Shown here piece by piece: positions 42,301-51,362 of a stretch of DNA of 64,000 nt (the first letter of the stretch is position 1; each line of letters begins with the position of its first letter). The notes under the pieces were generated by a model. It was given only the letters and a program-made list of their open reading frames with translations. It did not search any database and was not told the origin of the DNA. A program made the position numbers and the translations under genes. Where the stretch lies: assembly GCA_905221605.1 (NCBI GenBank), contig CAJNDS010002240.1, positions 479,501 through 543,500 of the forward strand. The letters run 5' to 3'. Origin of the DNA: Symbiodinium natans (lineage: Eukaryota; Sar; Dinophyceae; Suessiales; Symbiodiniaceae).

Positions 42301-45300
42301 GTTTGTCCTCGAGTTTTTCCTCATGGCAGATAGCAAAGAAGCTGGGAGTATACCAACATGGGATGGTGCAGCTCGTGGCTGGCGTCGCTACACGAGGGAA
42401 GTGGCGTGGTTCGTTCAGGCGACGCCGACACACAAGCGCAGATACTGCGCATCGCGCTTGATGAGTCGCCTAACGGGCCCGGCTCGGCTCCTGGCGATGT
42501 CATGGTCTCGTGTCGCCTTTGACGGTGAAGACGGGACACGTCGTCTTCTACAACAGCTCGCCGCATCGCCGCTGGTACGGCGATCACTTCCGAATGCCGC
42601 TGCGATCTGCCAACAGTACTTCAGCTTCAAGAGGGCGCCGAATGAGACGATGGGAAATTTCCTGGTGAGAGAGACGTTGGTCCAGGAGGAGTTCACGGAG
42701 GCCTTGATACGTCTTCACGAGGAGAAGCTGGGAATTACCCAGGCCGATCGCGACTTCGGGCTGCCCAAGGTTGAGAGCTGGAAGGATGATGATTGGCGGC
42801 ATGCGGATTGGTGGTGGTATGGCGAGGAAGAAGATGACGACGACCAGCCAGAAGGTGATCCCCGTGAAGCCGATCAGCCGGATGAAGAACGTGCCACTCA
42901 AGAAGAACGACCTGAAGGAGCACCTCATGACGATGCTCGACCCCCGGAACGTGGCGCGACGGGATCCTCTCCAAGTCATCGAGATGGCCAAGCCACCATA
43001 GATGCCGGTGATGGTGGCAGCCAGGGCCGGCACTCAACGTCACCTCCACTTCGCGCCATCGATGAGCTCTCCGTGGCCGACTCCTTCATAATGAGTGTCC
43101 TCAGAGGATGGCGATTGCTTCAAGCTGCTGGACTCACACCGGAAGAAGTTCGGGATATACTATCCTCAACTCGCAACAGCCTGGACTATGAGACCGTAGC
43201 CCAGGCCTTGCAAGGACTTTGGGATGAGCAGCTGCTGGGTCAGAGATACCGACCTCAAGGACACCATGCCTTCGCCACGATCGCTGAGAGCGCGGATGCC
43301 TTCTACCACGACTACAACGACGAATGGTGGGATGGTGAAGACGAGTGGTGGGACGAGCAGGCGTACTACGCTGGATGGGAGTGCGAAGATCACTCTTGGA
43401 GTCCCTGGCTGGAATCCGATGAGCATGCGTACCAGGTGGCCGCTCCAGAGACGACCCCGCAAGATGATGAGAAGTACCGTGAGGCTCAGCAAGCAGAGCA
43501 GATTGCTGAGCAGCTGGCTGCCGAATCCCATCGGTCGTGGACCGAGGCCCAGAAGGCCACGCAGGCCTTGAGACGTGATCGAGGCTTTGGTGCGCACACT
43601 ACCACGACCGCTGGGGTGCGGTGCTTCATCTGCAATGGGTCCCACTTTGCCCGAGACTGTCCTGATCGAGGGCATCCTGCATGGAAGGGCCATGGCAAGG
43701 GTGCTGGCAAGAAGGGCTACTACCAGCACCTTGACGACTACTACATCGGCAAGGGTAAGAGCAAACATCCCCCTAAGGGCAAGGGCAAGAAGGGCTACTG
43801 GCTGGAGGGGAACGCTATCTTTAGGAAAGGCAAGAACAAGGGCAAGACCAAGGACTCCGGTTCACGCTCTGTGAACGCCTACTCCAACGAGCTCTTCCTC
43901 GGTGGCCTAGAAGTTTCTGAAGCCATGGAATCTTCACCCTCACCTCCGAGCAACACGGAGCCGCATCGTGGCATGCTTGACAGTGGTGCTACCGCGTCAG
44001 CTGCGCCGGAGGCAGTAGTGAAGGGCCTTGTAAAGGCGGTCCTTCAGTGTGATCGATCGGCACGCATCGAACTGGAGCAATACGCGAGGCCTTTCTTCAG
44101 GTTTGGCAACGGGAAGTGGAGCAGGGCTTTGGGGCGCACTACGATCTCTTCTAGTGTGTCAGGGTCCTCCCGAAGTTTCTCACTCTACACGCTTCCCAAT
44201 CCTCCTGAGTACTACTCCAGCCATTTTGACAGCGCCTCTTTGGTACCGGTTCTCATTGGCATGGATTTCATTGGACCTCAGGGTGTGGGAATGATTGTGG
44301 ACTTCGGCACTGGGCTTGCAATGAACTCGAAAGATGAGTCCCCTCAGATCTACAACCTTGAAACCAATAAGAAAGGTCACTACGTGTTGGACATTGTGCA
44401 GTACCTTACACAAGGAGCAACCAATCGTGAAGGTCAGGCTTTGGTCGTAGTTCACAAAAACCCTCCGAATGACACCCCGTTGCTGGAACATCATGTTCTT
44501 GAGCTTGGTACAGCATGGTTTGACATGACGGCAACAGACCATGTTACTGATGAGCAGCTGGCACTGTCACGAACTAGGATCTGGGAGTTGTATCAGCGGT
44601 CCATGAGCTTGAGACATGGAACGGCGTCAACAGCTTCTTCAGCTCAGATGTGTGGGCCAACCGTAGCCCCCCTGTTTTCGTCAACTTCCCCTTCTCGGAC
44701 CCAGCTTGATGGCGGCGACGACCCCTCAGCTCTACACGCTCGACGGCACGATCCTCCCGAAGGCGAAGGCCAAGAGCAAAGCGAGGCCCCTGGATCCCGC
44801 TCGCTCGGTATCAGCGGACCCTCGCGACCCTCGATCAGCCAAGGAGACATGGCCTTGCTTCGGCCGACATCTACCCGATCGAGCAGCGTCCAACGCTCAC
44901 GGTCAGTGGACACACTGCGCAGTGTGCGATTTGAGGCTTCAGTACGTGCCGAGAGTGGGATCACATGCTCAAACCACCGAAAGCAAGAACCCGGGCATGG
45001 TGCGGAGAATGTTGGAGGAGCTTCGACCCCTCATGAAGGACCACAAGCCGACGGCGACAATCTGTCGTCACATGCAACGCCGGATCGACGCAGAGGAGGT
45101 TCTGAGGACGGCGATCACGGAGCACATGGCGACGGCTACCAGGACCTCGGCAGCGCCGACACCGTCCACTCCGACCACGATGACACCGACACCAGGACAG
45201 GGCTACAATGGCGGAACGAGTCCGGAGCCAGAGACACCCAACAGCTGGATGGTGATGACCGATGCCCAGGGCGACGACCTGGCCACGGCATACGCGCAGG

Positions 45301-48300
45301 AGAACCAAGGCTGAATGGTATGGTTAAACCCGTCACCAATGCGACGGCCAAACGCGTCATGGCCTTCGCGACAATGATGGCGGCGGCTACTACCTCACTG
45401 CTCACTGGTCTACATCTACATGAACGAGATGGCCTATGGGAAGTTGCCTGTGCACCTCACAGCTGGTTGAGTCAAAGTGCGGAACAGCACTCTTTGAAAC
45501 CAAGACGCATCAACCTCAACACCGGGTATGACCTGTACAAGCCCGAGACGTGGATCAGGCTCCAACAACTTCGAAGAGTCCGTCGACCAAGGAAGATCTG
45601 GTTGTCGTTACCATGTACCAAGTGGTGTCCATGGACCAGCGTGAATTTCAACACACCAGAGAAGCAGGATCGCCTTGAATCTGATAGGCGACGGGAGCGA
45701 CGGATGCTTTGGAACATGAACCAGTTCGTGAAGAACACCTTCGAGGAAGATCCCGAGACCGAGCTCTACTACGAATGGCCACACCCATGTTACGGTTGGA
45801 AACAACAACCACTGGTGGACCTGGAAGAGCACTTCGAGAAGATTGGAGTGCCATGGTTGGCGTGTCGTGTAGATGGCTGCAACTATGGACTACGGAACCA
45901 GGACGACGACACCTTCATCAGGAAGAAATGGCTCATCCGCACCACCGACGAGCGCTTCCACAAAACGTTTCGGGCGAAGGTGTGTCCTGGAAATCACCAA
46001 CACTGCACGATACAGGGTGCAGAAACTGCCAGGTCGGCATACTACCCCTGGCGTATGGTCCAGGCATTCACCAGATTCTGGCGCGACCAAATGGTCCCAA
46101 CACGACATTGTCATCTTCTCCATCGAGCCGATGACTTACCAGCACTTCAAGAGATGTTCGATGCTTCGGATGATGAACCCGACGTGGCGGAAACCTTTGA
46201 GGAGTGCCCCGAGGACGATGAGATCGTGCAGGAGAACAACACTGGACACGACATGATGGAGATGGAACGGCTTACGGTTGAGAATATGGCGCGTCAAGCA
46301 CGACTTCAGGCCAACTTCACCTTCGATGCCCTGGAGAACATCCTCATGTACGCCATGATGAATGTCAAGGATCAAGCAGGCAATGTGAAGCGTTGGTCTT
46401 CTCAGGTATGCTCGAGACTGATCCTCGGCGCCTACTCCCACGGAGCCTTTTCTGGGATCACGAAGTCTACCTTCGACAACAAGGAACTCACCAAGTACAT
46501 CAACGAGTTCTTCCATCACCACTGTCCTGAGCACAGATACTCGAGCCTCATGGTGTGCCTGAACAGCAAGACCCTTCCCCATCAAGATCATCACAATCTG
46601 AAGCAAAGCTCAAGTGTACTTCTATGTGTGGGAGATTTCCAAGGTGGTGGACTGTGGATCAGCGCCAAACCAGATGGGGAAGAAGTACTCAAACGACGCC
46701 GGCTACCTGATGGCACTCTACGGCTTGGATGTGTCAAGGAGACCAAGAGGCAGTTTGTGACGTTCTCCCCTCATGTTCTACATGCAACCGAGTCATGGCG
46801 CGGGAATCGGATTAGCATCTCGGCGTACACTACGCGGCTGGCACCATGGGTGAATGATGTGGACCGGCATGAGCTTCAAACACATGGTTTCCGAATTGGC
46901 CACGGCATGCAGGCCCTGGCAGTGTCGGAGATCAATGGCGTCGAAGAAGTACTCAATGAAGATGCTGGACAAGTACAATTGCCCGACGGCGTCACCAAGA
47001 CCGAGTACCAATCCTGGGAAGCAAAGATTGCCAAATTCCACAAAGCGGCGGGGCATCCAACGAATCGGAACCTGGCAAGAATAGTCCAGGAGGCCAATCA
47101 CCCCAGCTGGAAGGTTCAAGTTGCGCTACGCCATTCGTGCCCAGCGTGCAAGAGCATTCGACCTGGTGGGATGTCAGCAGGCCAAGTACCACCGGCCAGC
47201 ACACATCACCAATATCAGGCTTGGGAAGCGGTAGCCGTGGATTCGGGTGAGTGGGTGCCTCCTGGAAAGAGAATCAAATGGAAGTTCCTCATGTTCATGG
47301 ACGTGGCGACGAAGCTTCGAGTTGTGCAACCGCTCTTCGAGTACAACTTCCTGGAAATGAGGGCGGAGACCGGAAAGGACCTGATGAAATCCTTTGCCGA
47401 ACGTTGGCTAGGGTGTTATCCCAAGCCAAAAGTCGTCATCATGGACAGTGCCAAATCCTTTGTGTCGGAGGCTGTGGGTGAGTTCTTCTCCGACATCAAT
47501 GTGATGACGCACTATGTGGCAGAAAAGGAACCATGGGCGAATGGAACAATCGAAGCGGCATTGCAGGATGTTAAGAGGACAGCTTCTGCGATAAGCTTGG
47601 ATGATCCTCTACTACCACCGGATACAGTACTGCAACTGTCCGTGGCGGCCTTGAATGCCACGGAATACACGGCAGGTTTTTCTGCTCACCAGTGGGCCTT
47701 CGGCAAGGCACATCGGGCCACCGATGAGGATATGCGGTCGTTTGCAAGCTCAGACCCAACGACGGACTTCGCCAAGATGGTCACAGCTCGCCAGCGAGCT
47801 GAAGAGGTAGCGCGACAAACACGTGCCCGTCGCACTCTTTCAAAACTTGGCAACACCACCGTTCGTCAGCCAGTCCGCGACTTTGCTCCTATGACACTGG
47901 TGAAGGTGTGGAGGAAGGTTTGGCCAAAAGAACAACATTCCGGTGCTCGTGGCGGCTTCAAGAAGTCAGGACGTCCACACTGGATAGGTCCTGGTCGTGT
48001 CATCTTCAACGAGATGTTGCCTCACCAGTCCAACGACAGCGATCGCAAGCATGTTGTCTGGGTTCTCATCGGGCACCAACTCCTGCGATGCTCTGTGCAC
48101 AGTGTAAGACCTGTGGATGAAGTGGAACGCTTCAAGTATGAGACCTCCGGAGAAGAAGACAGCTCGCGGTGGAGAACGCTGGCAGACATCCTCCCACGAC
48201 GTGAATACCATGACCTGACAGATCAAGTACCGGACCATGACGAGACGGAGCTACCAGGCCTTCCCCAGGAACCAGATCAGAGTACGATTGTCGCTCCTCC

Positions 48301-51300
48301 CAGACGAGTTCGAGGCAAGCAGGGACCACCGCCCTTGACGATGGAAACAACTGGTGCCTCGAGTAGTACTACAACAACCGACGTCCCAGGACAGACATCA
48401 CGACCCACTCTTCATGAAGGCCCAGAACATCCCACGCCTGAAGTTAATGTGTATGACCAGCCTGAAACAAAGAAGGCGAGAGTGGAAGAGGCATCATGGG
48501 TGGACGAGCTCTATGTCGAGGCCAAGCATGAAGAGGAGGAGATGGACCTGAGCACCGCCATGGAGGAGGTGAACGATTTCCTTCGCATCGAGTTCGATGT
48601 GGAGTCACCTACATCCAACCGACAAAGGAAGATGTTGGAGCGCAACCCCATCGCCTACATGGTCAAGAAGATGCGAGACTCTGAGGTGAACATCTCCCGG
48701 TTGGCGCCTCATGAGAGGCAACTCTTTGCGAGAGCGAAGCTGAAGGAAGTCGACTCCTTCATCAAGAACGAGGCGGTCAGGAAATGCATGGACTCGCAGG
48801 AGATCAAGGAGGCCTATGACAGCGGTCGCATTGTGCGAGCAAGATGGGTTCTCACATGGAAACCCATTCCTCCTGAGGACCGTGAAGAAGCCGCCAAGGA
48901 TGCTCTGGAGAATAAGGAGACGCTTCACGACAAACGTGGACTACGCAAGGCCAAAGCAAGGATCGTCTTGCTTGGGTTTCAGCATCCGAATCTCCTGGAT
49001 CCCTCCTTCAAGACATCGTCGCCCGTTCAATCAACACTTGGTCGAAACCTTCTGTACGTGATGGCGGCGCATCACCAATGGGACTTGGAAGGTCTGGACT
49101 TAGCGACGGCATTCCTCCAGACCATGCCGACGGAAGCTGACGAAGGCCTCTTCACGACGGGTGTGGAAGAACTTCGACAAGCACTCGGAGTCACGGAGGA
49201 AGGCGTGATGAAGATCCTGAAGAACATCTATGGATCGACAACGGCGCCTAGAGGATTGTGGTTGGACCTTCACAAGAAGCTGACAGCTCTGGGTGCAGTA
49301 CCAGTGATGGGCGAGCGATGCCTGTGGATCTGGCTCTCCAAAACCGAACGGGACGGTGATCTTCCACAAGTCATTGGAGCAATGGGAGGTCACGTTGATG
49401 ATTTTCATCGGATTGGAGATCAAAATTCTGCAGAATGGTTGGATATCAAGGCCAAGATCGATGCTGCCTACAAGTGGGGGATGGCCAAAGTGGGAAACTA
49501 CCGCCACGCTGGCACCGATGTATCCACTCAAGTGGACTCCAAGGGACACAAGAAGATTGTCGTGGACCAGGAGTACTACATCGAGGGCCTCCAGGACATT
49601 GACATCGATCCAGATCGCCTTCGACAAGATGGACCTCTACAACCACGAGAGCTTGCGGCATGTCGCACGGCACTTGGAGCTCTTCAGTGGTTGGCTGTGC
49701 AAAGCCAACCACAGCTGTGCAGCAGGTGCAACCTGCTCCTGACGGAAGCTGTGGCTGCAGGCACGCTCCAGACGGCTCGTGAGATCCAACAGATGATAGC
49801 GGAAGTTCGGCACGAGTCCTACAAGCTGGAGTTCTTCAAGTTTCCGACGGCTCGACACTGGACCGAGCTCACCTTCATATCCATGGGAGATCAGGCCCAC
49901 GGCAACCGAAGCAAAGGTGACAGCACCGGTGGACTGTTGACGCTAGTGGCTGGACCTGAAGCGGCACAAGGCAAGGTGTGTCCAATGTGCCTGGTGTCGT
50001 GGAGAACATGGAAGCTACAAAGAAAAGCTCTAGGCTCCAACGACGCGGAAGTGCAGAGCATTTACGAGGCTGAGGACCAGAACTTCAGAGTCCGTCTTCT
50101 GTGGACAGAGATGCATGGTGCTGGGACGTCTATGGCCACTCGCAGCAACTTGGTGCAGGACAAGGAAAGTCAAGTACTACGTGTCCGCGGCATCCTCTGC
50201 ACAGATTCCAAAGGTGGATACGACGCCCTGGAAAGAAACGAGTCGCCCCTTCTTGGGCTCTCAAACATGAGGGCAGCACTTCAAGCCTTTGCACTACGCG
50301 ACAACCTCAAGCGAGTCAACTGCGAGTTGCGATGGTTGGCTTCCGACTACGACCTTGCCGATGCCATGACAAAGAAGAGAGCAGAAAGCAGAGTTGGGTT
50401 GATGAAATTTTTGAAGACATGGCTATGGAGCATAGCTTTTGATCCCAACTTCGTTTCTGCAAAACGAAATAAGAAGCACGGTCGTACAGCAGCAAGCCGT
50501 GTTGATCAGTACTTGAGGACCCAAGGCGCAACCTGATGCGTCTGATCTTTTCTTTAGGGCTGGTGCAGCGATCGTACAGCAGTCAGCCGCATCAGTCATG
50601 TGAACATGTGAGTTCATGTGGGCCGTTACCGCTCAAGGTAAGGGGCCCCTTTTCCTTACTGGTTTAGCCAGGCGTAGGAACCGATCTGAGTGATCGTACA
50701 TGTCAAAACAGTGCGTTGTGCACTTACGTTGTGACTGAGCCCAATCGCTTCGAGCTACCCTGTGTGACTTTGCTGCAGAAACCCATGATTCCTTGCAACC
50801 CCAAACCCGATCTAAAGGCACTCACTGACTCTAAACGTCGGAAGAGACCTTACTTGGAGGTTCATGGTACTTATTAACCAATTATAACTGCACATTTTTA
50901 ACTGTACTTAGAACCATATTAGGCACTGCAAGGGCTCATAAGTGGGGTTCTAAGTACAGTTATGATTGGTTAATAAGTACCACGAACCTCCACTATTAGG
51001 GTTTAGGGTTTAGGGCTTAGGGTTTAGGGTTTAGGGTTTAGGAGGGGCTGCGCTGCCGCTTGATAGCGCTTCCAAGTGCTGGGGATCCCTCAACCCTAAA
51101 CCCCGAATTCAACCCCCAACTCCTAAACCCCCCCACCTACGCCCTAACCCGAAACTTTCCTCAACTCTAAACTCGAAAAACCCTAAATCCCCAGCCCCGC
51201 ACCCCAACACTCCAAGCCCCGGGTTCCCCGGGGTCCTCCCTAAACCCTAAACCCTAAACCCTAAACCCTAAACCATAAGCTCCTCCATGCCCAAAGCCAG

Positions 51301-51345
51301 CGTCTCATCTCCCGAGGCTTTGTAGACGCGGAGCATCCCGGCCAT
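33395..51345 (-). CDS. Ubiquitin-like/ankyrin-repeat protein, 18-kb split gene
   Basis: Exons in order: 51345-51283 (ATG), 41288-41238, 40870-40769, 40066-40019, 39913-39874, 39416-39369, 38951-38889, (gap, one or more uncertain exons), 35818-35767, 35276-35211, 34682-34617, 34306-34226, 34055-34014, 33868-33766 and 33468-33395. The first four code a ubiquitin-like module (MLRVYKASGDETLALGMEEL; ALKQQLQ; FRQRLLCESGELL; MDLHLVVLPF) typical of Symbiodiniaceae ankyrin proteins. Later exons code ankyrin repeats, for example LLMDAGADKERALLV, LLLDAGANIEAAN, ETPLCVALLQDHWEVAKLL and AGETPLFLALMQDHWE. The last six exons join perfectly in phase (144 codons). Introns start GT, GC or GA. The exon 6/7 join and the 3' end are unresolved. 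Ankyrin arrays bind proteins; the partner is unknown. Confidence 0.75.
36057..36284. repeat. 76-bp tandem repeat, about 2.5 copies
   Basis: Units contain CCCTTTCAGGATTGG, GGCAAAAGC and CTCGACTCG...CCACTCCGTGGTC, with a period of 76 bp (copies start near 36133 and 36209 with a partial copy before). Both strands are open through it, which reflects the repeat and not a gene. Confidence 0.85.
36285..38335. repeat. 42-bp minisatellite, about 48 copies
   Basis: Two kilobases of a unit built from AAACCCTTAATTTAAGCC and TCCGGGCCTTAATTTTAGG, period about 42 bp. It is noisiest at the left edge and most regular around 37,000-38,000. It lies in an intron of the ankyrin gene model. A minus-strand frame at 38,029-38,268 is only the translated repeat. 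Confidence 0.97.
38376..38556. other. GC-rich island with strong hairpins
   Basis: Contains a perfect-ended stem GGACCC...GGGTCC around inner GGCTCGCC/GGCCTTCGCC repeats, and a hairpin ACCGGCCCC-12 bases-GGGGGCCGGT. It is preceded by an AT stretch (ATCATTATATAGG) and ends at a TTTAGGG array. No frame is convincing. It could encode a structured RNA. Confidence 0.35.
41799..41892. mobile_element. Palindromic MITE-like element
   Basis: Arms CTACCCCCCCCCTAGGTT and AACCTAGGGGGGTAG with inner TTCCCCCCATAAAT/TTATTTAAGGGGGTA matches. It ends 13 bp before the copia target duplication. Confidence 0.7.
41910..42123 (+). repeat. 5' LTR of the copia element
   Basis: 214 bp, starting TGCAGC and ending GCTGCA, so the ends form a 6-bp inverted repeat with the standard TG...CA. 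It holds the internal palindromic stretch CATGTGAACATGTGAGTTCATG-like near its start. It should carry the promoter for the genomic RNA. Confidence 0.97.
42125..42138 (+). promoter_or_regulatory. Probable primer-binding site
   Basis: One base after the 5' LTR the sequence is TGGCAGCGGAGCAC. PBSs begin TGG because they pair with the CCA end of a tRNA. The matching tRNA was not identified. The polypurine tract before the 3' LTR is weak (AGGGCTGG). Confidence 0.5.
42323..50536 (+). CDS. Copia Gag-Pol polyprotein with extra central domains
   Basis: 2,737 residues, ATG at 42323, stop before the 3' LTR. In order: Gag-like acidic, Trp-rich N-terminus; zinc knuckle C434-C437-H441-C446 (spacing CX2CX3HX4C, one residue short of the usual); Gly/Lys-rich tail; aspartic protease motif DSGA at 553; low-complexity linker (~760-1000); a region with SLPCTKW around C1098 resembling motif IV of cytosine methyltransferases; a region with H1420-x-D1422 ... 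H1487 ... R1496 that fits a 2-oxoglutarate/Fe(II) dioxygenase; integrase with H1573/H1578/C1606/C1609 zinc site, D1640 or D1660, D1708 and E1744 (DD35E); reverse transcriptase with D2259 (LDLATAFL) and HVDD at 2357-2360 where YVDD is usual; RNase H with D2628 and DLADAMTK near 2677. All parts are one frame, so Gag and Pol are made as a single protein. Confidence 0.95.
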   Translation: MADSKEAGSIPTWDGAARGWRRYTREVAWFVQATPTHKRRYCASRLMSRLTGPARLLAMSWSRVAFDGEDGTRRLLQQLAASPLVRRSLPNAAAICQQYFSFKRAPNETMGNFLVRETLVQEEFTEALIRLHEEKLGITQADRDFGLPKVESWKDDDWRHADWWWYGEEEDDDDQPEGDPREADQPDEERATQEERPEGAPHDDARPPERGATGSSPSHRDGQATIDAGDGGSQGRHSTSPPLRAIDELSVADSFIMSVLRGWRLLQAAGLTPEEVRDILSSTRNSLDYETVAQALQGLWDEQLLGQRYRPQGHHAFATIAESADAFYHDYNDEWWDGEDEWWDEQAYYAGWECEDHSWSPWLESDEHAYQVAAPETTPQDDEKYREAQQAEQIAEQLAAESHRSWTEAQKATQALRRDRGFGAHTTTTAGVRCFICNGSHFARDCPDRGHPAWKGHGKGAGKKGYYQHLDDYYIGKGKSKHPPKGKGKKGYWLEGNAIFRKGKNKGKTKDSGSRSVNAYSNELFLGGLEVSEAMESSPSPPSNTEPHRGMLDSGATASAAPEAVVKGLVKAVLQCDRSARIELEQYARPFFRFGNGKWSRALGRTTISSSVSGSSRSFSLYTLPNPPEYYSSHFDSASLVPVLIGMDFIGPQGVGMIVDFGTGLAMNSKDESPQIYNLETNKKGHYVLDIVQYLTQGATNREGQALVVVHKNPPNDTPLLEHHVLELGTAWFDMTATDHVTDEQLALSRTRIWELYQRSMSLRHGTASTASSAQMCGPTVAPLFSSTSPSRTQLDGGDDPSALHARRHDPPEGEGQEQSEAPGSRSLGISGPSRPSISQGDMALLRPTSTRSSSVQRSRSVDTLRSVRFEASVRAESGITCSNHRKQEPGHGAENVGGASTPHEGPQADGDNLSSHATPDRRRGGSEDGDHGAHGDGYQDLGSADTVHSDHDDTDTRTGLQWRNESGARDTQQLDGDDRCPGRRPGHGIRAGEPRLNGMVKPVTNATAKRVMAFATMMAAATTSLLTGLHLHERDGLWEVACAPHSWLSQSAEQHSLKPRRINLNTGYDLYKPETWIRLQQLRRVRRPRKIWLSLPCTKWCPWTSVNFNTPEKQDRLESDRRRERRMLWNMNQFVKNTFEEDPETELYYEWPHPCYGWKQQPLVDLEEHFEKIGVPWLACRVDGCNYGLRNQDDDTFIRKKWLIRTTDERFHKTFRAKVCPGNHQHCTIQGAETARSAYYPWRMVQAFTRFWRDQMVPTRHCHLLHRADDLPALQEMFDASDDEPDVAETFEECPEDDEIVQENNTGHDMMEMERLTVENMARQARLQANFTFDALENILMYAMMNVKDQAGNVKRWSSQVCSRLILGAYSHGAFSGITKSTFDNKELTKYINEFFHHHCPEHRYSSLMVCLNSKTLPHQDHHNLKQSSSVLLCVGDFQGGGLWISAKPDGEEVLKRRRLPDGTLRLGCVKETKRQFVTFSPHVLHATESWRGNRISISAYTTRLAPWVNDVDRHELQTHGFRIGHGMQALAVSEINGVEEVLNEDAGQVQLPDGVTKTEYQSWEAKIAKFHKAAGHPTNRNLARIVQEANHPSWKVQVALRHSCPACKSIRPGGMSAGQVPPASTHHQYQAWEAVAVDSGEWVPPGKRIKWKFLMFMDVATKLRVVQPLFEYNFLEMRAETGKDLMKSFAERWLGCYPKPKVVIMDSAKSFVSEAVGEFFSDINVMTHYVAEKEPWANGTIEAALQDVKRTASAISLDDPLLPPDTVLQLSVAALNATEYTAGFSAHQWAFGKAHRATDEDMRSFASSDPTTDFAKMVTARQRAEEVARQTRARRTLSKLGNTTVRQPVRDFAPMTLVKVWRKVWPKEQHSGARGGFKKSGRPHWIGPGRVIFNEMLPHQSNDSDRKHVVWVLIGHQLLRCSVHSVRPVDEVERFKYETSGEEDSSRWRTLADILPRREYHDLTDQVPDHDETELPGLPQEPDQSTIVAPPRRVRGKQGPPPLTMETTGASSSTTTTDVPGQTSRPTLHEGPEHPTPEVNVYDQPETKKARVEEASWVDELYVEAKHEEEEMDLSTAMEEVNDFLRIEFDVESPTSNRQRKMLERNPIAYMVKKMRDSEVNISRLAPHERQLFARAKLKEVDSFIKNEAVRKCMDSQEIKEAYDSGRIVRARWVLTWKPIPPEDREEAAKDALENKETLHDKRGLRKAKARIVLLGFQHPNLLDPSFKTSSPVQSTLGRNLLYVMAAHHQWDLEGLDLATAFLQTMPTEADEGLFTTGVEELRQALGVTEEGVMKILKNIYGSTTAPRGLWLDLHKKLTALGAVPVMGERCLWIWLSKTERDGDLPQVIGAMGGHVDDFHRIGDQNSAEWLDIKAKIDAAYKWGMAKVGNYRHAGTDVSTQVDSKGHKKIVVDQEYYIEGLQDIDIDPDRLRQDGPLQPRELAACRTALGALQWLAVQSQPQLCSRCNLLLTEAVAAGTLQTAREIQQMIAEVRHESYKLEFFKFPTARHWTELTFISMGDQAHGNRSKGDSTGGLLTLVAGPEAAQGKVCPMCLVSWRTWKLQRKALGSNDAEVQSIYEAEDQNFRVRLLWTEMHGAGTSMATRSNLVQDKESQVLRVRGILCTDSKGGYDALERNESPLLGLSNMRAALQAFALRDNLKRVNCELRWLASDYDLADAMTKKRAESRVGLMKFLKTWLWSIAFDPNFVSAKRNKKHGRTAASRVDQYLRTQGAT
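50564..50777 (+). repeat. 3' LTR of the copia element
   Basis: Appears identical to 41910-42123 over all 214 bp when read side by side. It is followed directly by the GAAAC target duplication. Confidence 0.97.
50852..50993. mobile_element. MITE family 1 copy, AT-richer subfamily
   Basis: Ends ACTTGGAGGTTCATGGTACT and AGTACCACGAACCTCCA, with inner TTATTAACCAATTATAACTG and its complement. It lies in intron 1 of the ankyrin gene next to the copia element. The copy at 55,845 is closest to it. Confidence 0.8.
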
Positions 51346-51362
51346 GGAGCCGCGCGTAGGCT

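Larger units (their letters stand above)
41910..50777 (+). mobile_element. Complete Ty1/copia LTR retrotransposon
   Basis: An 8,868-bp element with 214-bp LTRs that look identical by eye, a 5-bp target duplication GAAAC (41905-41909 and 50778-50782), a primer-binding-like site after the 5' LTR and one uninterrupted 2,737-codon polyprotein. Domain order (protease, integrase, reverse transcriptase, RNase H) is that of Ty1/copia (Pseudoviridae-type). Identical LTRs and an intact frame mean a very recent insertion. It sits in the opposite orientation inside intron 1 of the ubiquitin-like/ankyrin gene. Confidence 0.97.

Noticed and set aside
44706-45314. Long alternative frames within the copia polyprotein
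   Set aside because: They overlap the 2,737-codon frame, which carries all recognised domains. These are shadows of GC-rich codon use.
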